Below, piece after piece: positions 56,562-64,000 of a stretch of DNA of 64,000 nucleotides. The first letter of the stretch is position 1. Each line of letters starts with the position of its first letter. Source of the stretch: Vibrio sp. CK2-1 (lineage in GTDB: Bacteria; Pseudomonadota; Gammaproteobacteria; Enterobacterales; Vibrionaceae); the NCBI RefSeq assembly GCF_021726515.1, contig NZ_JAKKCJ010000004.1, positions 186,001 through 250,000 on the forward strand, given 5' to 3'. The translations under genes and the position numbers were made by a program. Below the pieces are notes generated by a model. It had not been told where the DNA came from, did no database searches, and saw only the letters and a list, made by a program, of their open reading frames with translations.

Positions 56562-57962
56562 ATGAAAGCTTCTTTTTTCCTCACATTGACATGCTTACTA
56601 TTTCCACTTACTACCGCTGCTTATGGTGTCAAATCTGGTGGTGATACCAGTACAAATAAGCAAGGTAACAACGCCTATTCAATGCCTGCCAATAATTTAC
56701 CTATCTCAAAGCGTTTAGATTTTAGTGTCGGTAACAGCTTTTTTCGTAACCCTTGGGTACAGGCACCGGCAACAACGGATGCACGTGATGGTTTGGGTCC
56801 GTTATTTAATACCAACGGTTGTCAAAATTGCCATATCAAAGATGGAAGAGGCCATCCGCCAGAAGAAGGTGAAGATCAAGTCGTTTCTATGTTGGTAAGA
56901 ATGAGCATTCCAGCATTAACTGCAAATCAAAAACAACAATTGATCGTTTCGGGAGTCATTCCTGAACCGACTTATGGCGATCAACTTGAAGATTTTGCCA
57001 TTCCTAACGCTAAGCCCGAAGGCAAAGTGAAGATTGAATATGAAACGTTTAAATTGAGCTTTCAAGATGGTGAAGAAATTGAACTAAGAAAGCCTCACTT
57101 AACTTTGCATGATTTAAATTATGGTGAATTACATCCAGAGACTATGTTATCGGCACGCGTTGCCCCTCCAATGATTGGTTTAGGCTTATTGGAATCGATT
57201 CCTGTCGAAACACTGCAAGATATCGCGGATAAGCAGTTAAAAGACGGCCAGGGGGTTTCAGGTAAATTAAACCAAGTATGGAATGTACAAACACAATCCA
57301 CAGAGGTAGGGCGCTTTGGTTGGAAGGCCGGACAACCAACATTGAACCAACAAAATGCCGCAGCCTTTAATGGTGATCTTGGTTTAACCAGCACATTGTT
57401 TCCCAATGAAAACTGCTCACCAAAACAAACCATTTGTTCTGAGTTACCTAATGGGAATAGTGCGGATAGTGAAAATGCAGAAGTGAGTAATAAGATCATG
57501 AAATTTGTCGAATTTTATTCACAACATCTCGCGGTACCAATTCGTCGTAATACCAATGATCCTGCGGTTCAACGTGGACAAGTATTATTTGCGGAGCTTG
57601 ATTGTGCCTCTTGCCACATTCCAGAATTAAAAACAGCTAAGCGCGATGAGCTTCCTTCTTTGTCAGAACAAACTATTCATCCTTATAGTGACTTACTCTT
57701 GCATGATATGGGTGAAGGGTTGGCAGATAATCGCCCTGAGTTTCTTGCGAATGGCCAAGAATGGCGAACACCACCACTTTGGGGAATTGGCTATACAGAA
57801 GAAGTCAGTGGCCACCAATACTTTTTACATGATGGGCGCGCTCGAAACTTGATGGAAGCGATTGTGTGGCATGGTGGAGAAGCTGAATCAAGCAAACAAA
57901 AAGTGATGCAATTAAATAAATCAGATCGTGATGCATTAATTGCATTTTTAAACTCTCTTTAA
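56562..57962 (+). CDS. Dihaem c-type cytochrome, DUF1111 / thiol oxidoreductase-like
   Basis: A 466-residue exported protein with a signal peptide (cleavage near TTAAYG). Two haem-binding CxxCH motifs are present: C87-C90-H91 (CQNCHIK) and a second late one (CASCHIP). Family segments are RDGLGPLFNTNGCQNCH, ARVAPPMIGLGLLE, and TPPLWGIGYTEEVSGHQYFLHDGRARNLMEAI. Such dihaem proteins resemble cytochrome c peroxidases and probably transfer electrons in the periplasm. Between two imelysin genes it may reduce or release iron from haem or a chelate (inference). Confidence 0.9.
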   Translation: MKASFFLTLTCLLFPLTTAAYGVKSGGDTSTNKQGNNAYSMPANNLPISKRLDFSVGNSFFRNPWVQAPATTDARDGLGPLFNTNGCQNCHIKDGRGHPPEEGEDQVVSMLVRMSIPALTANQKQQLIVSGVIPEPTYGDQLEDFAIPNAKPEGKVKIEYETFKLSFQDGEEIELRKPHLTLHDLNYGELHPETMLSARVAPPMIGLGLLESIPVETLQDIADKQLKDGQGVSGKLNQVWNVQTQSTEVGRFGWKAGQPTLNQQNAAAFNGDLGLTSTLFPNENCSPKQTICSELPNGNSADSENAEVSNKIMKFVEFYSQHLAVPIRRNTNDPAVQRGQVLFAELDCASCHIPELKTAKRDELPSLSEQTIHPYSDLLLHDMGEGLADNRPEFLANGQEWRTPPLWGIGYTEEVSGHQYFLHDGRARNLMEAIVWHGGEAESSKQKVMQLNKSDRDALIAFLNSL

Positions 57963-57977
57963 GATAACGGACTAGAT

Positions 57978-59024
57978 ATGAATAAGATCATTTTAGCTGT
58001 GGCTAGTTGTGTATTGGTCGGAAGCGTTACCTATTATGGTATGTCCTTTGATAAAGATCAGAGTAGCGATATATCAAAAAATAATTCTCAACTGTCTGTT
58101 CTGCAGTATGAACAACAGAAGACTCAAGAGTTTTTAAATCACACAAACGCACTGAATCAAGCATTGAATCAATATTGCCAAGCGGATTCAGTTGAAAAGC
58201 TTGCGACGGTACAAGCGAACTGGTTGAAGACCATGCATAGCTGGATGCCATTGCAAGGGCAGGGTAAAGGGCCAAAGAAAGCGCTCGATCTCAGTTGGAC
58301 GATTCAATTTTGGCCAGATAAAAAAGACATCACTGGTAGAAAAATGAATAAGATTTTACAAAACCCAGATTTATGGCGTGTCGAATCGATAGAAGAACAA
58401 AGCGTGACAGTGCAGGGCTTAGGAGCAATCGAGTGGTTATTATTTGATGAACATTCTGAGTTTTCTCGTCAAGATAAATCCTATTGCCAACTTGCCTTAT
58501 CAATTAGCGATAACTTGACCAATCATGCAGAAGAAATCAATGCGGCCTGGCAAGACAATCCGTGGAAAGCTTTACCTGAGTCTCAGTGGCCAGCGGAATA
58601 TCTGGGGCTGATTATGAATCAACTCGATTTCTTATTACAAAAAATACAGCGACCTTTAGCAAAAATTGGACATCCAAGAGCTTACTTTTCAGAGAGTTGG
58701 CGTTCGAAACAATCATTAGCATTAATGAAATCGAATATTGACGCTTTATATAAGCTGTATTTAGCCGAAGGCGCTGGATTTGATGGTTTATTGAGAGAAA
58801 AAGGTTTAAGCGATTTAGCCGATCGCCTCGACTCACAATTTAAGCAAACACTAGAGACCTGGCCAGCTCAAGCAAGCTTATTTGATATGTTGCAAACCAA
58901 AGATGGTTACCGAGAAGCATTAGCTCAACAAAATAAACTACAGCGACTTAAATATTTATTTCATGATGAAGCTGCCGTTGAATTAGGGATCGTGGTTGGG
59001 TTTAACTCCACAGATGGAGATTAA
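57978..59024 (+). CDS. Imelysin-family protein, second copy
   Basis: A 348-residue exported protein with an N-terminal signal or anchor (residues 1-22, LAVASCVLVGSVTYYGMSF). The region equivalent to GxHxxE reads VQGLGAIEWLLFDE, so the family histidine is replaced by Gly while the glutamate is kept. It may therefore bind metal differently from the first imelysin. It begins 15 bases after the dihaem gene and its stop directly abuts the next start, so all are one transcript. No Cys lipobox is visible after the first hydrophobic stretch, except VASC, which would be an atypical lipobox. Confidence 0.85.
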   Translation: MNKIILAVASCVLVGSVTYYGMSFDKDQSSDISKNNSQLSVLQYEQQKTQEFLNHTNALNQALNQYCQADSVEKLATVQANWLKTMHSWMPLQGQGKGPKKALDLSWTIQFWPDKKDITGRKMNKILQNPDLWRVESIEEQSVTVQGLGAIEWLLFDEHSEFSRQDKSYCQLALSISDNLTNHAEEINAAWQDNPWKALPESQWPAEYLGLIMNQLDFLLQKIQRPLAKIGHPRAYFSESWRSKQSLALMKSNIDALYKLYLAEGAGFDGLLREKGLSDLADRLDSQFKQTLETWPAQASLFDMLQTKDGYREALAQQNKLQRLKYLFHDEAAVELGIVVGFNSTDGD

Positions 59025-60155
59025 GTGCCAATGAATAATCGCGCTCCAATTGATCTCAAACGAAGACAGTTATTGATATTAGCGGCACTTACAGGAGTAG
59101 GTTCTGCTGCAGGTTTCAGCTTGAAAGCCTTTTTTGAAGCAAGTCATTCAGAGCGTCATTCACAACCCACACTCATTGGAAATGCACTAGGTAATAATAA
59201 ACAGTACTACACGGTAGTGGCTGATTGGCAAGGTACAGCCATTTTTAAATTATCACTCCCTGACCGAGCTCATGGTGTGGCGATTAGCCAGCAAAGTACG
59301 ATGGGCTTTACTGATGCCGTGGCTTTTGCTCGTCGCCCAGGACACTTTTTTCAAGTATTTGACTATTTGACGGGTGAAAAGAAAACCTTGATTCATGCGT
59401 CTCATGATCGTCATTTTTATGGTCATGGCGTGTTTAGTCAAGACGGGCGCTGGTTGCTCGCAACAGAAGGTGTACGCAATACAAGCCAAGGATTAATTGG
59501 TGTTTATGACGTGGCGGCAGGATATCAAAAAGTGGATGAATGGCATGGTATCGGCATTGGACCACATGAAATTATTCGATTAGATGATGGCAGTTATGCT
59601 GTTGGCGTTGGTGGTGTACATACCCAAGGTAGAGAACCACTCAATTTAGAGACAATGCAGCCAAGTTTGACGCGATTGAATCGCAATGGAGCCATAACCA
59701 GTCAAGTAGGACTTACCGATAAAAAGCTGAGTATTCGTCATTTGGGGTATAACCATGATGGTGTTGTTCTGTGTGGGCAGCAGTATAGAGGTGAACCTGA
59801 TGATTACCCCGCACTCATCGCCATGCAGGAAGTAGGGGGAGAATTAACCAACTTGAATGCTGAACCGGAAGAATGGGCAAGGTTTAATCATTATATTGCC
59901 AGCATTGCCGTGGTTGATGATTATGTGTTAGCAACGTCTCCACCGGGCAATTGTTACGGTATATGGTCAATATCACAAAATCGATTGTTAGAGTTAAACA
60001 GCTTAACTGACGCGTCTGGTGCGATTTCACACAATGGTTATTTTTATATTAGTTCCGGTTCGGGGGAAACGATTAAACGATTACCATTAGAAAATACACT
60101 CGCTAACCAATCACATATTTTATGGGACAACCATTGGACAGCTATACCTAAATAA
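59025..60155 (+). CDS. DUF1513 periplasmic beta-propeller protein
   Basis: A 376-residue protein. The start is GTG 59025, directly after the preceding stop, with GGAG five bases before it; ATG 59031 is an alternative. The N-terminus has KRRQLLILAALTGVGSAAGF, a twin-arginine-like signal, suggesting export folded by Tat. The rest is beta-rich with propeller-like repeats such as GHGVFSQDGRWLLATEG and GIGPHEIIRLDDGSYAVGVGG. DUF1513 genes recur beside imelysin and dihaem genes in many proteobacteria. The role is unknown. Confidence 0.87.
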   Translation: MPMNNRAPIDLKRRQLLILAALTGVGSAAGFSLKAFFEASHSERHSQPTLIGNALGNNKQYYTVVADWQGTAIFKLSLPDRAHGVAISQQSTMGFTDAVAFARRPGHFFQVFDYLTGEKKTLIHASHDRHFYGHGVFSQDGRWLLATEGVRNTSQGLIGVYDVAAGYQKVDEWHGIGIGPHEIIRLDDGSYAVGVGGVHTQGREPLNLETMQPSLTRLNRNGAITSQVGLTDKKLSIRHLGYNHDGVVLCGQQYRGEPDDYPALIAMQEVGGELTNLNAEPEEWARFNHYIASIAVVDDYVLATSPPGNCYGIWSISQNRLLELNSLTDASGAISHNGYFYISSGSGETIKRLPLENTLANQSHILWDNHWTAIPK

Positions 60156-60168
60156 TTAAGGAAAATAT

Positions 60169-60591
60169 ATGAACGTAAAATTTAGATGTTACTGGCTTTT
60201 ATTGTCAATGTTGTTTTCTGTCAAGGCTTTAGCAGATACCAGCCAGGAGATCTATCAAGTTTTACAAGATAATCTTACCGCTGCTAAAAATGAAAAAATA
60301 ACAGATTATATGAATACTGTGCATTCTCAGTCTCTGTTGTATTTACAAACTCAACAAGCGATGCCGCCGATCTTCGATAATTATGAATTAGACTATCAAC
60401 TACAAGATGTGCAATTTGTAGGAGAAGATAATGAATATGCCTATGCAAAGGCATGGCTAGAAACAACCAAAGTTTCAGGGGCAGTGTTCGCGAATAACCG
60501 AATGCAAATTTTAGTCGTTTTCAAGAAAGAGAATGGTCAATGGAAGATATGGTCGCAAGCCAATATGGTGATTCAATATCTCCCTCAGTAG
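60169..60591 (+). CDS. Exported NTF2-like protein
   Basis: A 140-residue exported protein with a signal peptide ending near ALAD. The mature part has the alpha+beta pattern of NTF2/SnoaL-like folds: helix SQEIYQVLQDNLTAAKNEK, then strands YQLQDVQFVGEDNEYAYAKA and RMQILVVFKKENGQWKIWSQ. It starts 13 bases after the DUF1513 gene with AAGGAAAA upstream and is probably the last gene of the iron-responsive operon. Its role there is not known. Confidence 0.75.
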   Translation: MNVKFRCYWLLLSMLFSVKALADTSQEIYQVLQDNLTAAKNEKITDYMNTVHSQSLLYLQTQQAMPPIFDNYELDYQLQDVQFVGEDNEYAYAKAWLETTKVSGAVFANNRMQILVVFKKENGQWKIWSQANMVIQYLPQ

Positions 60592-60682
60592 CAGAATAGA
60601 AAGGTTGGGGATTTGCTAAGATTGCTAATTTTACACTTAACTGGCATAGTTTCGAAAATTTGAATCGTTAGAGAAATCCCCA

Positions 60683-61336
60683 ATGAGTCTTCAATATCAA
60701 TCAGTCCCCGTCACTCCTTTTCAACAAAACTGTTCAATAGTATGGTGCGATCAAACCATGAAAGGGGTGATCGTTGATCCCGGTGGCGAAGTAAACCATC
60801 TAGTGACGATTATTAATACTCTTGGTGTGACGTTAGAAAAAATCGTACTGACACATGGGCATTTAGATCATGTCGGCGGAACGCCAGAGTTGAAAGCGGA
60901 AATGAATGTACCTGTTATCGGGCCACATATTGATGATGCATTTTGGCTACAAGGCCTTATGAATCAAAGCCAAATGTTTGGATTCCCACCTATCGACCCA
61001 TTTGAGCCAACACAATGGCTACAAGAAGGCGATATAATTGAGTTTGGTGAAGAGTCATTGGACGTGATTCATACTCCGGGACATACTCCTGGACATGTTG
61101 TTTTGTTTAGCAAGTCTGCCAATATTGCCTTTGTTGGGGATGTTCTATTTAACGGCGCGATTGGACGTACTGATTTTCCAAAAGGGGATTATGCGACCTT
61201 GATTAACAGCATTAAAACCAAATTATGGCCACTAGGTAATGATGTGCGTTTTATTCCGGGTCATGGTCCTGAGTCAACATTTGGTCAAGAAAGAAAATCC
61301 AATCCATTTGTTGCGGACGAAATGCCGCTTTACTAA
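60683..61336 (+). CDS. gloC: Type II glyoxalase GloC/YcbL, metallo-beta-lactamase fold
   Basis: A 217-residue cytoplasmic hydrolase similar to E. coli YcbL (GloC), which hydrolyses S-D-lactoylglutathione in methylglyoxal detoxification. Metal ligands are in LTHGHLDHVGGTPEL, VIHTPGHTPGHVVLF, FVGDVLFNGAIGRTDFP and IPGHGPEST. It lacks the C-terminal substrate domain of GloB, as YcbL does. The start and end (VTPFQQNCSIVWCDQT, NPFVADEMPLY) match YcbL closely. Confidence 0.92.
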   Translation: MSLQYQSVPVTPFQQNCSIVWCDQTMKGVIVDPGGEVNHLVTIINTLGVTLEKIVLTHGHLDHVGGTPELKAEMNVPVIGPHIDDAFWLQGLMNQSQMFGFPPIDPFEPTQWLQEGDIIEFGEESLDVIHTPGHTPGHVVLFSKSANIAFVGDVLFNGAIGRTDFPKGDYATLINSIKTKLWPLGNDVRFIPGHGPESTFGQERKSNPFVADEMPLY

Positions 61337-61364
61337 ATTTGGAATATACTCAGTACGAAGGGTA

Positions 61365-62036
61365 TTAAATATTTGCACCACTATGGCTCGCAGCAAGATA
61401 GCGGCGAGCCAAGCCTACAAACTCTTCTTTTGATGTAATAACATCACTTTCACTAATAAATAAATCATAACCCCACAACTGCTTTTGAATCTTCATTCTA
61501 TTGGCAAGCATTGCCTTTAAGCCTTTCACGTCACTACCATCTGAATATAGAAAAGGTTTGTCATTAATGATGTGATCTTCCAGTTCATGTTGCCGTCCAT
61601 GCTGTTTAAGTCCTAGGAAAAGTAGGCTACGCTGATGCAGCAATATTTGTGTGATCACTTTAGGACTAATCGTACTGATGAAAGCTTGATAATCTTTGAT
61701 CTCAATACCTATCCAAGGAATCGATGTCGCCCAACCTTGAATACTATAATCTAATGTATCGATTCTTTTTATATTATGCCAACGCAATACCCAACCACCT
61801 TTATATAAGTGCTGCTGAAAATGCGTTTCGGTAAGGGTAAATCCTAATTTCTGGCCATAAACATAATGCTTAATGGCTAAGCCGATAATTAAGCAAGTAA
61901 GAAAAAATAACCCGGCAACTTTACTATTTAGTTGGCTATCAATGGCAAATGAAACCATAAGAAGACAAGCCCATAATAAATATTGGCTCCAAATAGGTAA
62001 GCGGGGTTGTGGGTAGAATAGATGTTTGGTTGGCAT
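61365..62036 (-). CDS. DUF2982-like membrane protein
   Basis: A 223-residue protein with two adjacent hydrophobic helices near the N-terminus (IWSQYLLWACLLMVSFAI and VAGLFFLTCLIIGLAIKHYV), followed by a cytoplasmic domain (GFTLTETHFQQHLYKGGWVL, WHNIKRIDTLDYSIQGW). It resembles DUF2982 proteins found in Vibrio and Shewanella. The frame is open to 62072, but ATG 62036 (MPTKHLFYPQ) has a strong AGGAG five bases before it. Function is unknown. Confidence 0.75.
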   Translation of the reverse strand: MPTKHLFYPQPRLPIWSQYLLWACLLMVSFAIDSQLNSKVAGLFFLTCLIIGLAIKHYVYGQKLGFTLTETHFQQHLYKGGWVLRWHNIKRIDTLDYSIQGWATSIPWIGIEIKDYQAFISTISPKVITQILLHQRSLLFLGLKQHGRQHELEDHIINDKPFLYSDGSDVKGLKAMLANRMKIQKQLWGYDLFISESDVITSKEEFVGLARRYLAASHSGANI

Positions 62037-62309
62037 ACCACTCCTGTCAAGGAACCGAAAAATATAAAGCACTTATTAGAGAGTATAGAGGCTTATTAGA
62101 AGCCTAAAAAAGCAAATTCAGAATAATGAATTTAAGCTGGTTCGATTGTGTTCAAAATGACAAAAATAGAAGATCTTCACTTCAATTAGACTAATTTCGA
62201 TTAAATTAGGGTGTTTTTTAGGCAATAGCTGTAAATTTGATTTATATTTTGTTATAACACCGTCCAACATTTTTACCACACTAAAATTAGTGACTTGTGG
62301 AGAACTTCA

Positions 62310-62717
62310 ATGAGACTTGCACATAAGCGCAACGTACAACTTAAACTTAAAAAGAAAATCAAAGCAACAAAAGCGGCTGCTGAAAAAACAGTAAAAGCAG
62401 TTAAGCCAAAAGCAGAGAAAGCCGTTGCTAAAACTAAATCAGCAGCAGCGAAAGTTGAAAAAGTTGCCAGTGCTGCGGTTGAAGCAGCAGTAGAAGCATC
62501 TCAAGATGTAAAACTGACTCCTAAACAGCAACAAGTATTAGACATCGTAGCAGCTAATGCTGACGGTATCAGCCCTAAAGCCATCGGTCTAGAAGCTGGC
62601 CAAGAAGATGCAAAAGCAGCGGCTTGGGCAACGGGCGGTTTGAAAAAGCTAGTTGAAGAAAACCTAGTAGTGAAAGAGCAAGCTGCTGGTAATAAGGTTA
62701 TTTACAAACTAGCTTAA
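62310..62717 (+). CDS. Histone H1-like basic protein with winged-helix-like C-terminus
   Basis: A 135-residue protein of two parts. Residues 1-60 are a lysine/alanine-rich repeat tail (AAAEKTVKAVKPKAEKAVAK), like bacterial histone H1-type and AlgP tails. The C-terminal part (about 66-135) has KLTPKQQQVLDIVAANADGI and GLKKLVEENLVVKEQAAGNK, typical of a MarR/winged-helix fold. The ATG at 62310 follows GGAG; an upstream TTG at 62295 is unlikely. It is probably a nucleoid-associated or DNA-binding regulator (inference). It has its own terminator. Confidence 0.75.
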   Translation: MRLAHKRNVQLKLKKKIKATKAAAEKTVKAVKPKAEKAVAKTKSAAAKVEKVASAAVEAAVEASQDVKLTPKQQQVLDIVAANADGISPKAIGLEAGQEDAKAAAWATGGLKKLVEENLVVKEQAAGNKVIYKLA

Positions 62718-62741
62718 TACTACTCACACTTTCTAATATTA

Positions 62742-62777
62742 ATAGCCTTTCTACTTTCTGAGTGGGAAGGCTTTTTT
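62742..62777 (+). terminator. Terminator after the histone-like gene
   Basis: AGCCTTTC pairs with GGGAAGGCT (one T-G pair) across a 12-base loop, followed by a run of six T. Confidence 0.75.
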
Positions 62778-63084
62778 ATGCGCGCTATATAACTTCAAGT
62801 ACAAACCGATAAACCCTGCGTTTGTTCTCAATTTTAGCGTTTAATGTTAAATAGATATTTAAATACTACTTAGTTGAAACTACGTAGTGTTGGTGAGCTG
62901 TATTTTACTATTTATGCCTTGTAGATTAAGGCTTAGATATTTCCCACTCAGTATTTCTACGTAGATAGATCGCTAAGTTTGGCTCTTGCCTGCGTTTTTC
63001 TCTGATCATTTTCCGTAAATCTTCGCATTGGCATATCCAGTCATTCTCCTAATCTGATTGTGAATAATAACAAAAGGATGAGAT
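62778..63084. other. Upstream region of the TRAP gene
   Basis: About 300 bases with no gene on either strand. The words ACTACTTAGTTGAAACTACGTAGT at about 62866-62889 form an imperfect inverted pair. AAAGGATGAG just before 63085 is the ribosome-binding site of the next gene. Confidence 0.45.
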
Positions 63085-64000
63085 ATGAATATCATGACAA
63101 GGATGGCACAAAATGCCGTTAAAAAGACGCTGGTTGCCGTGGTTGCTACCACTGCTTTACTTGCCTCTAGTGCTTTTGCTGCAGACAAAGTCTATCGATT
63201 AAAGCTGGCTGAAACATGGGGGCCGAATTTTCCTGTGTTTGGCGATGCGACGAAAAATATGGCGAAAATGGCCGAAGAAATGTCTAACGGCCGTTTGCAA
63301 ATCCGCATTGATTCAGCCAATAAACATAAAGCGCCACTTGGTGTATTCGATATGGTGAAATCAGGCCAATACGATATGGGCCATTCAGGTTCGTACTACT
63401 GGAAAGGTAAAGTGCCGAATACGCTGTACTTCACTTCAATGCCATTTGGCATGCTGCCTGCCGAGCAATACGCATGGTTTTATTATGGCGGTGGTATGGA
63501 GTTAATGGAGAAAGTATATAGCCCGCATAATCTATTATCGTTTCCAGGTGGTAATACTGAATTTCAAATGGGTGGATGGTTCCAAAAAGAAATTAATTCG
63601 GTTGATGACCTAAAAGGCTTAAAAATGCGTATTCCTGGTTTTGCTGGGGAGATCATGGCTGAATTGGGTGCGAAACCAACCAACATTGCCCCTGGTGAAC
63701 TATATACCGCATTAGAGCGTCGTACCATTGATGCCTTGGAGTGGGTTGGTCCGTCATTAGACCTACGCATGGGGTTCCATAAAATTGCCCCTTATTACTA
63801 CACAGGTTGGCATGAGCCGGGCTCAGAGCTTCAGTTTTTAGTGAATAAGCAAGTATGGGAAAAACTACCTGCTGATTTACAAGAGATTCTAAGAATTTCA
63901 ATGAAAACCGCGGCATACGACATGTATATCCAAGCGGTACATGAAAGTGGTCAGAACTGGGCTTCGATTAAAACAGAGTACCCTAATGTTAAAGTGAAAA
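63085..64000 (+). CDS. TRAP transporter substrate-binding protein, partial
   Basis: Periplasmic DctP/TakP-type solute receptor of a tripartite (TRAP) transporter; the 3' end is beyond the window. ATG 63085, after AAAGGATGAG, starts a signal peptide that ends ASSAFA (residue about 32). The mature part shows LKLAETWGPNFPVFGDATKN, GHSGSYYWKGKVPNTLYF, GLKMRIPGFAGEIMAELGAK with the conserved Arg for carboxylate binding, and ALEWVGPSLDLRMGFH. The pattern suggests a keto acid or other monocarboxylate as substrate. Membrane subunits are expected just downstream. Confidence 0.9.
   Translation, partial: MNIMTRMAQNAVKKTLVAVVATTALLASSAFAADKVYRLKLAETWGPNFPVFGDATKNMAKMAEEMSNGRLQIRIDSANKHKAPLGVFDMVKSGQYDMGHSGSYYWKGKVPNTLYFTSMPFGMLPAEQYAWFYYGGGMELMEKVYSPHNLLSFPGGNTEFQMGGWFQKEINSVDDLKGLKMRIPGFAGEIMAELGAKPTNIAPGELYTALERRTIDALEWVGPSLDLRMGFHKIAPYYYTGWHEPGSELQFLVNKQVWEKLPADLQEILRISMKTAAYDMYIQAVHESGQNWASIKTEYPNVKVK

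Overview
The window is a moderately AT-rich stretch of a gammaproteobacterial chromosome. Its gene content and order point to the Vibrionaceae, genus Vibrio or a close relative. The signs are a three-step norspermidine pathway (fused aminotransferase/decarboxylase, carboxynorspermidine dehydrogenase, NspC), a Vibrio-type AspS pilotin lipoprotein, a trp operon with separate trpG and trpD but fused trpCF, and the neighbourhood yfaE-nrdB-nrdA-ubiG-gyrA-ribA. Most of it is conserved housekeeping backbone. No integrase, transposase, phage gene or CRISPR array was seen.

Layout. 1-7.5 kb: the start of metC, cardiolipin synthase, a sodium-coupled NSS transporter, an RluA-type pseudouridine synthase, a methyltransferase, the AspS-like pilotin, and yciI, yciA and yciB. 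7.6-15 kb: the complete trp operon on the minus strand with promoter, TrpR operator, leader peptide (4 Trp codons of 21) and attenuator, divergent from rnm. 15.9-25.6 kb: yciO, rluB, yciU, yeiP/efpL, polB, uvrY(varA)-uvrC and pgsA. 25.8-26.3 kb: a tRNA cluster (Cys-Gly-Leu-Gly). 26.4-33.8 kb: an accessory region with a lipoprotein, a WYL-domain regulator, an ADP-ribosylglycohydrolase-family enzyme, three uncharacterised small genes, a two-domain metallophosphatase and an N-formylglutamate-amidohydrolase-family protein. 33.9-42.4 kb: an acyl-CoA ligase and the norspermidine genes behind a long leader. 42.5-55.1 kb: a BASS-family transporter, a GcvR-like ACT protein, a CinA-like protein (YfaY), a DUF481 outer-membrane protein, the class Ia ribonucleotide reductase, ubiG, gyrA and ribA. 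55.2-60.6 kb: a Fur-box-preceded periplasmic iron/haem operon (imelysin, dihaem DUF1111, imelysin, DUF1513, NTF2-like). 60.7-64 kb: gloC/ycbL, a DUF2982 protein, a histone-H1-like protein with a winged-helix-like tail, and the start of a TRAP substrate-binding protein.

Most interesting part. The accessory region at 27.9-33.8 kb has three copies of the same 18-bp dyad, (A/G)CGACA-N5-TGACGCA, at 28875, 30628 and 32950. Each lies in the intergenic space just before one transcription unit. Together with the WYL-domain regulator at the head of the region, this suggests one regulon: ADP-ribose hydrolysis, a phosphatase, a formyl-amino-acid amidohydrolase and several unknown small proteins. The assignment of the regulator to the sites is an inference. 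The ADP-ribosylglycohydrolase appears to have lost one base at its first codons. A second point of interest is the roughly 630-nt leader of the norspermidine locus, which holds a perfect dyad and a candidate 52-residue basic peptide.
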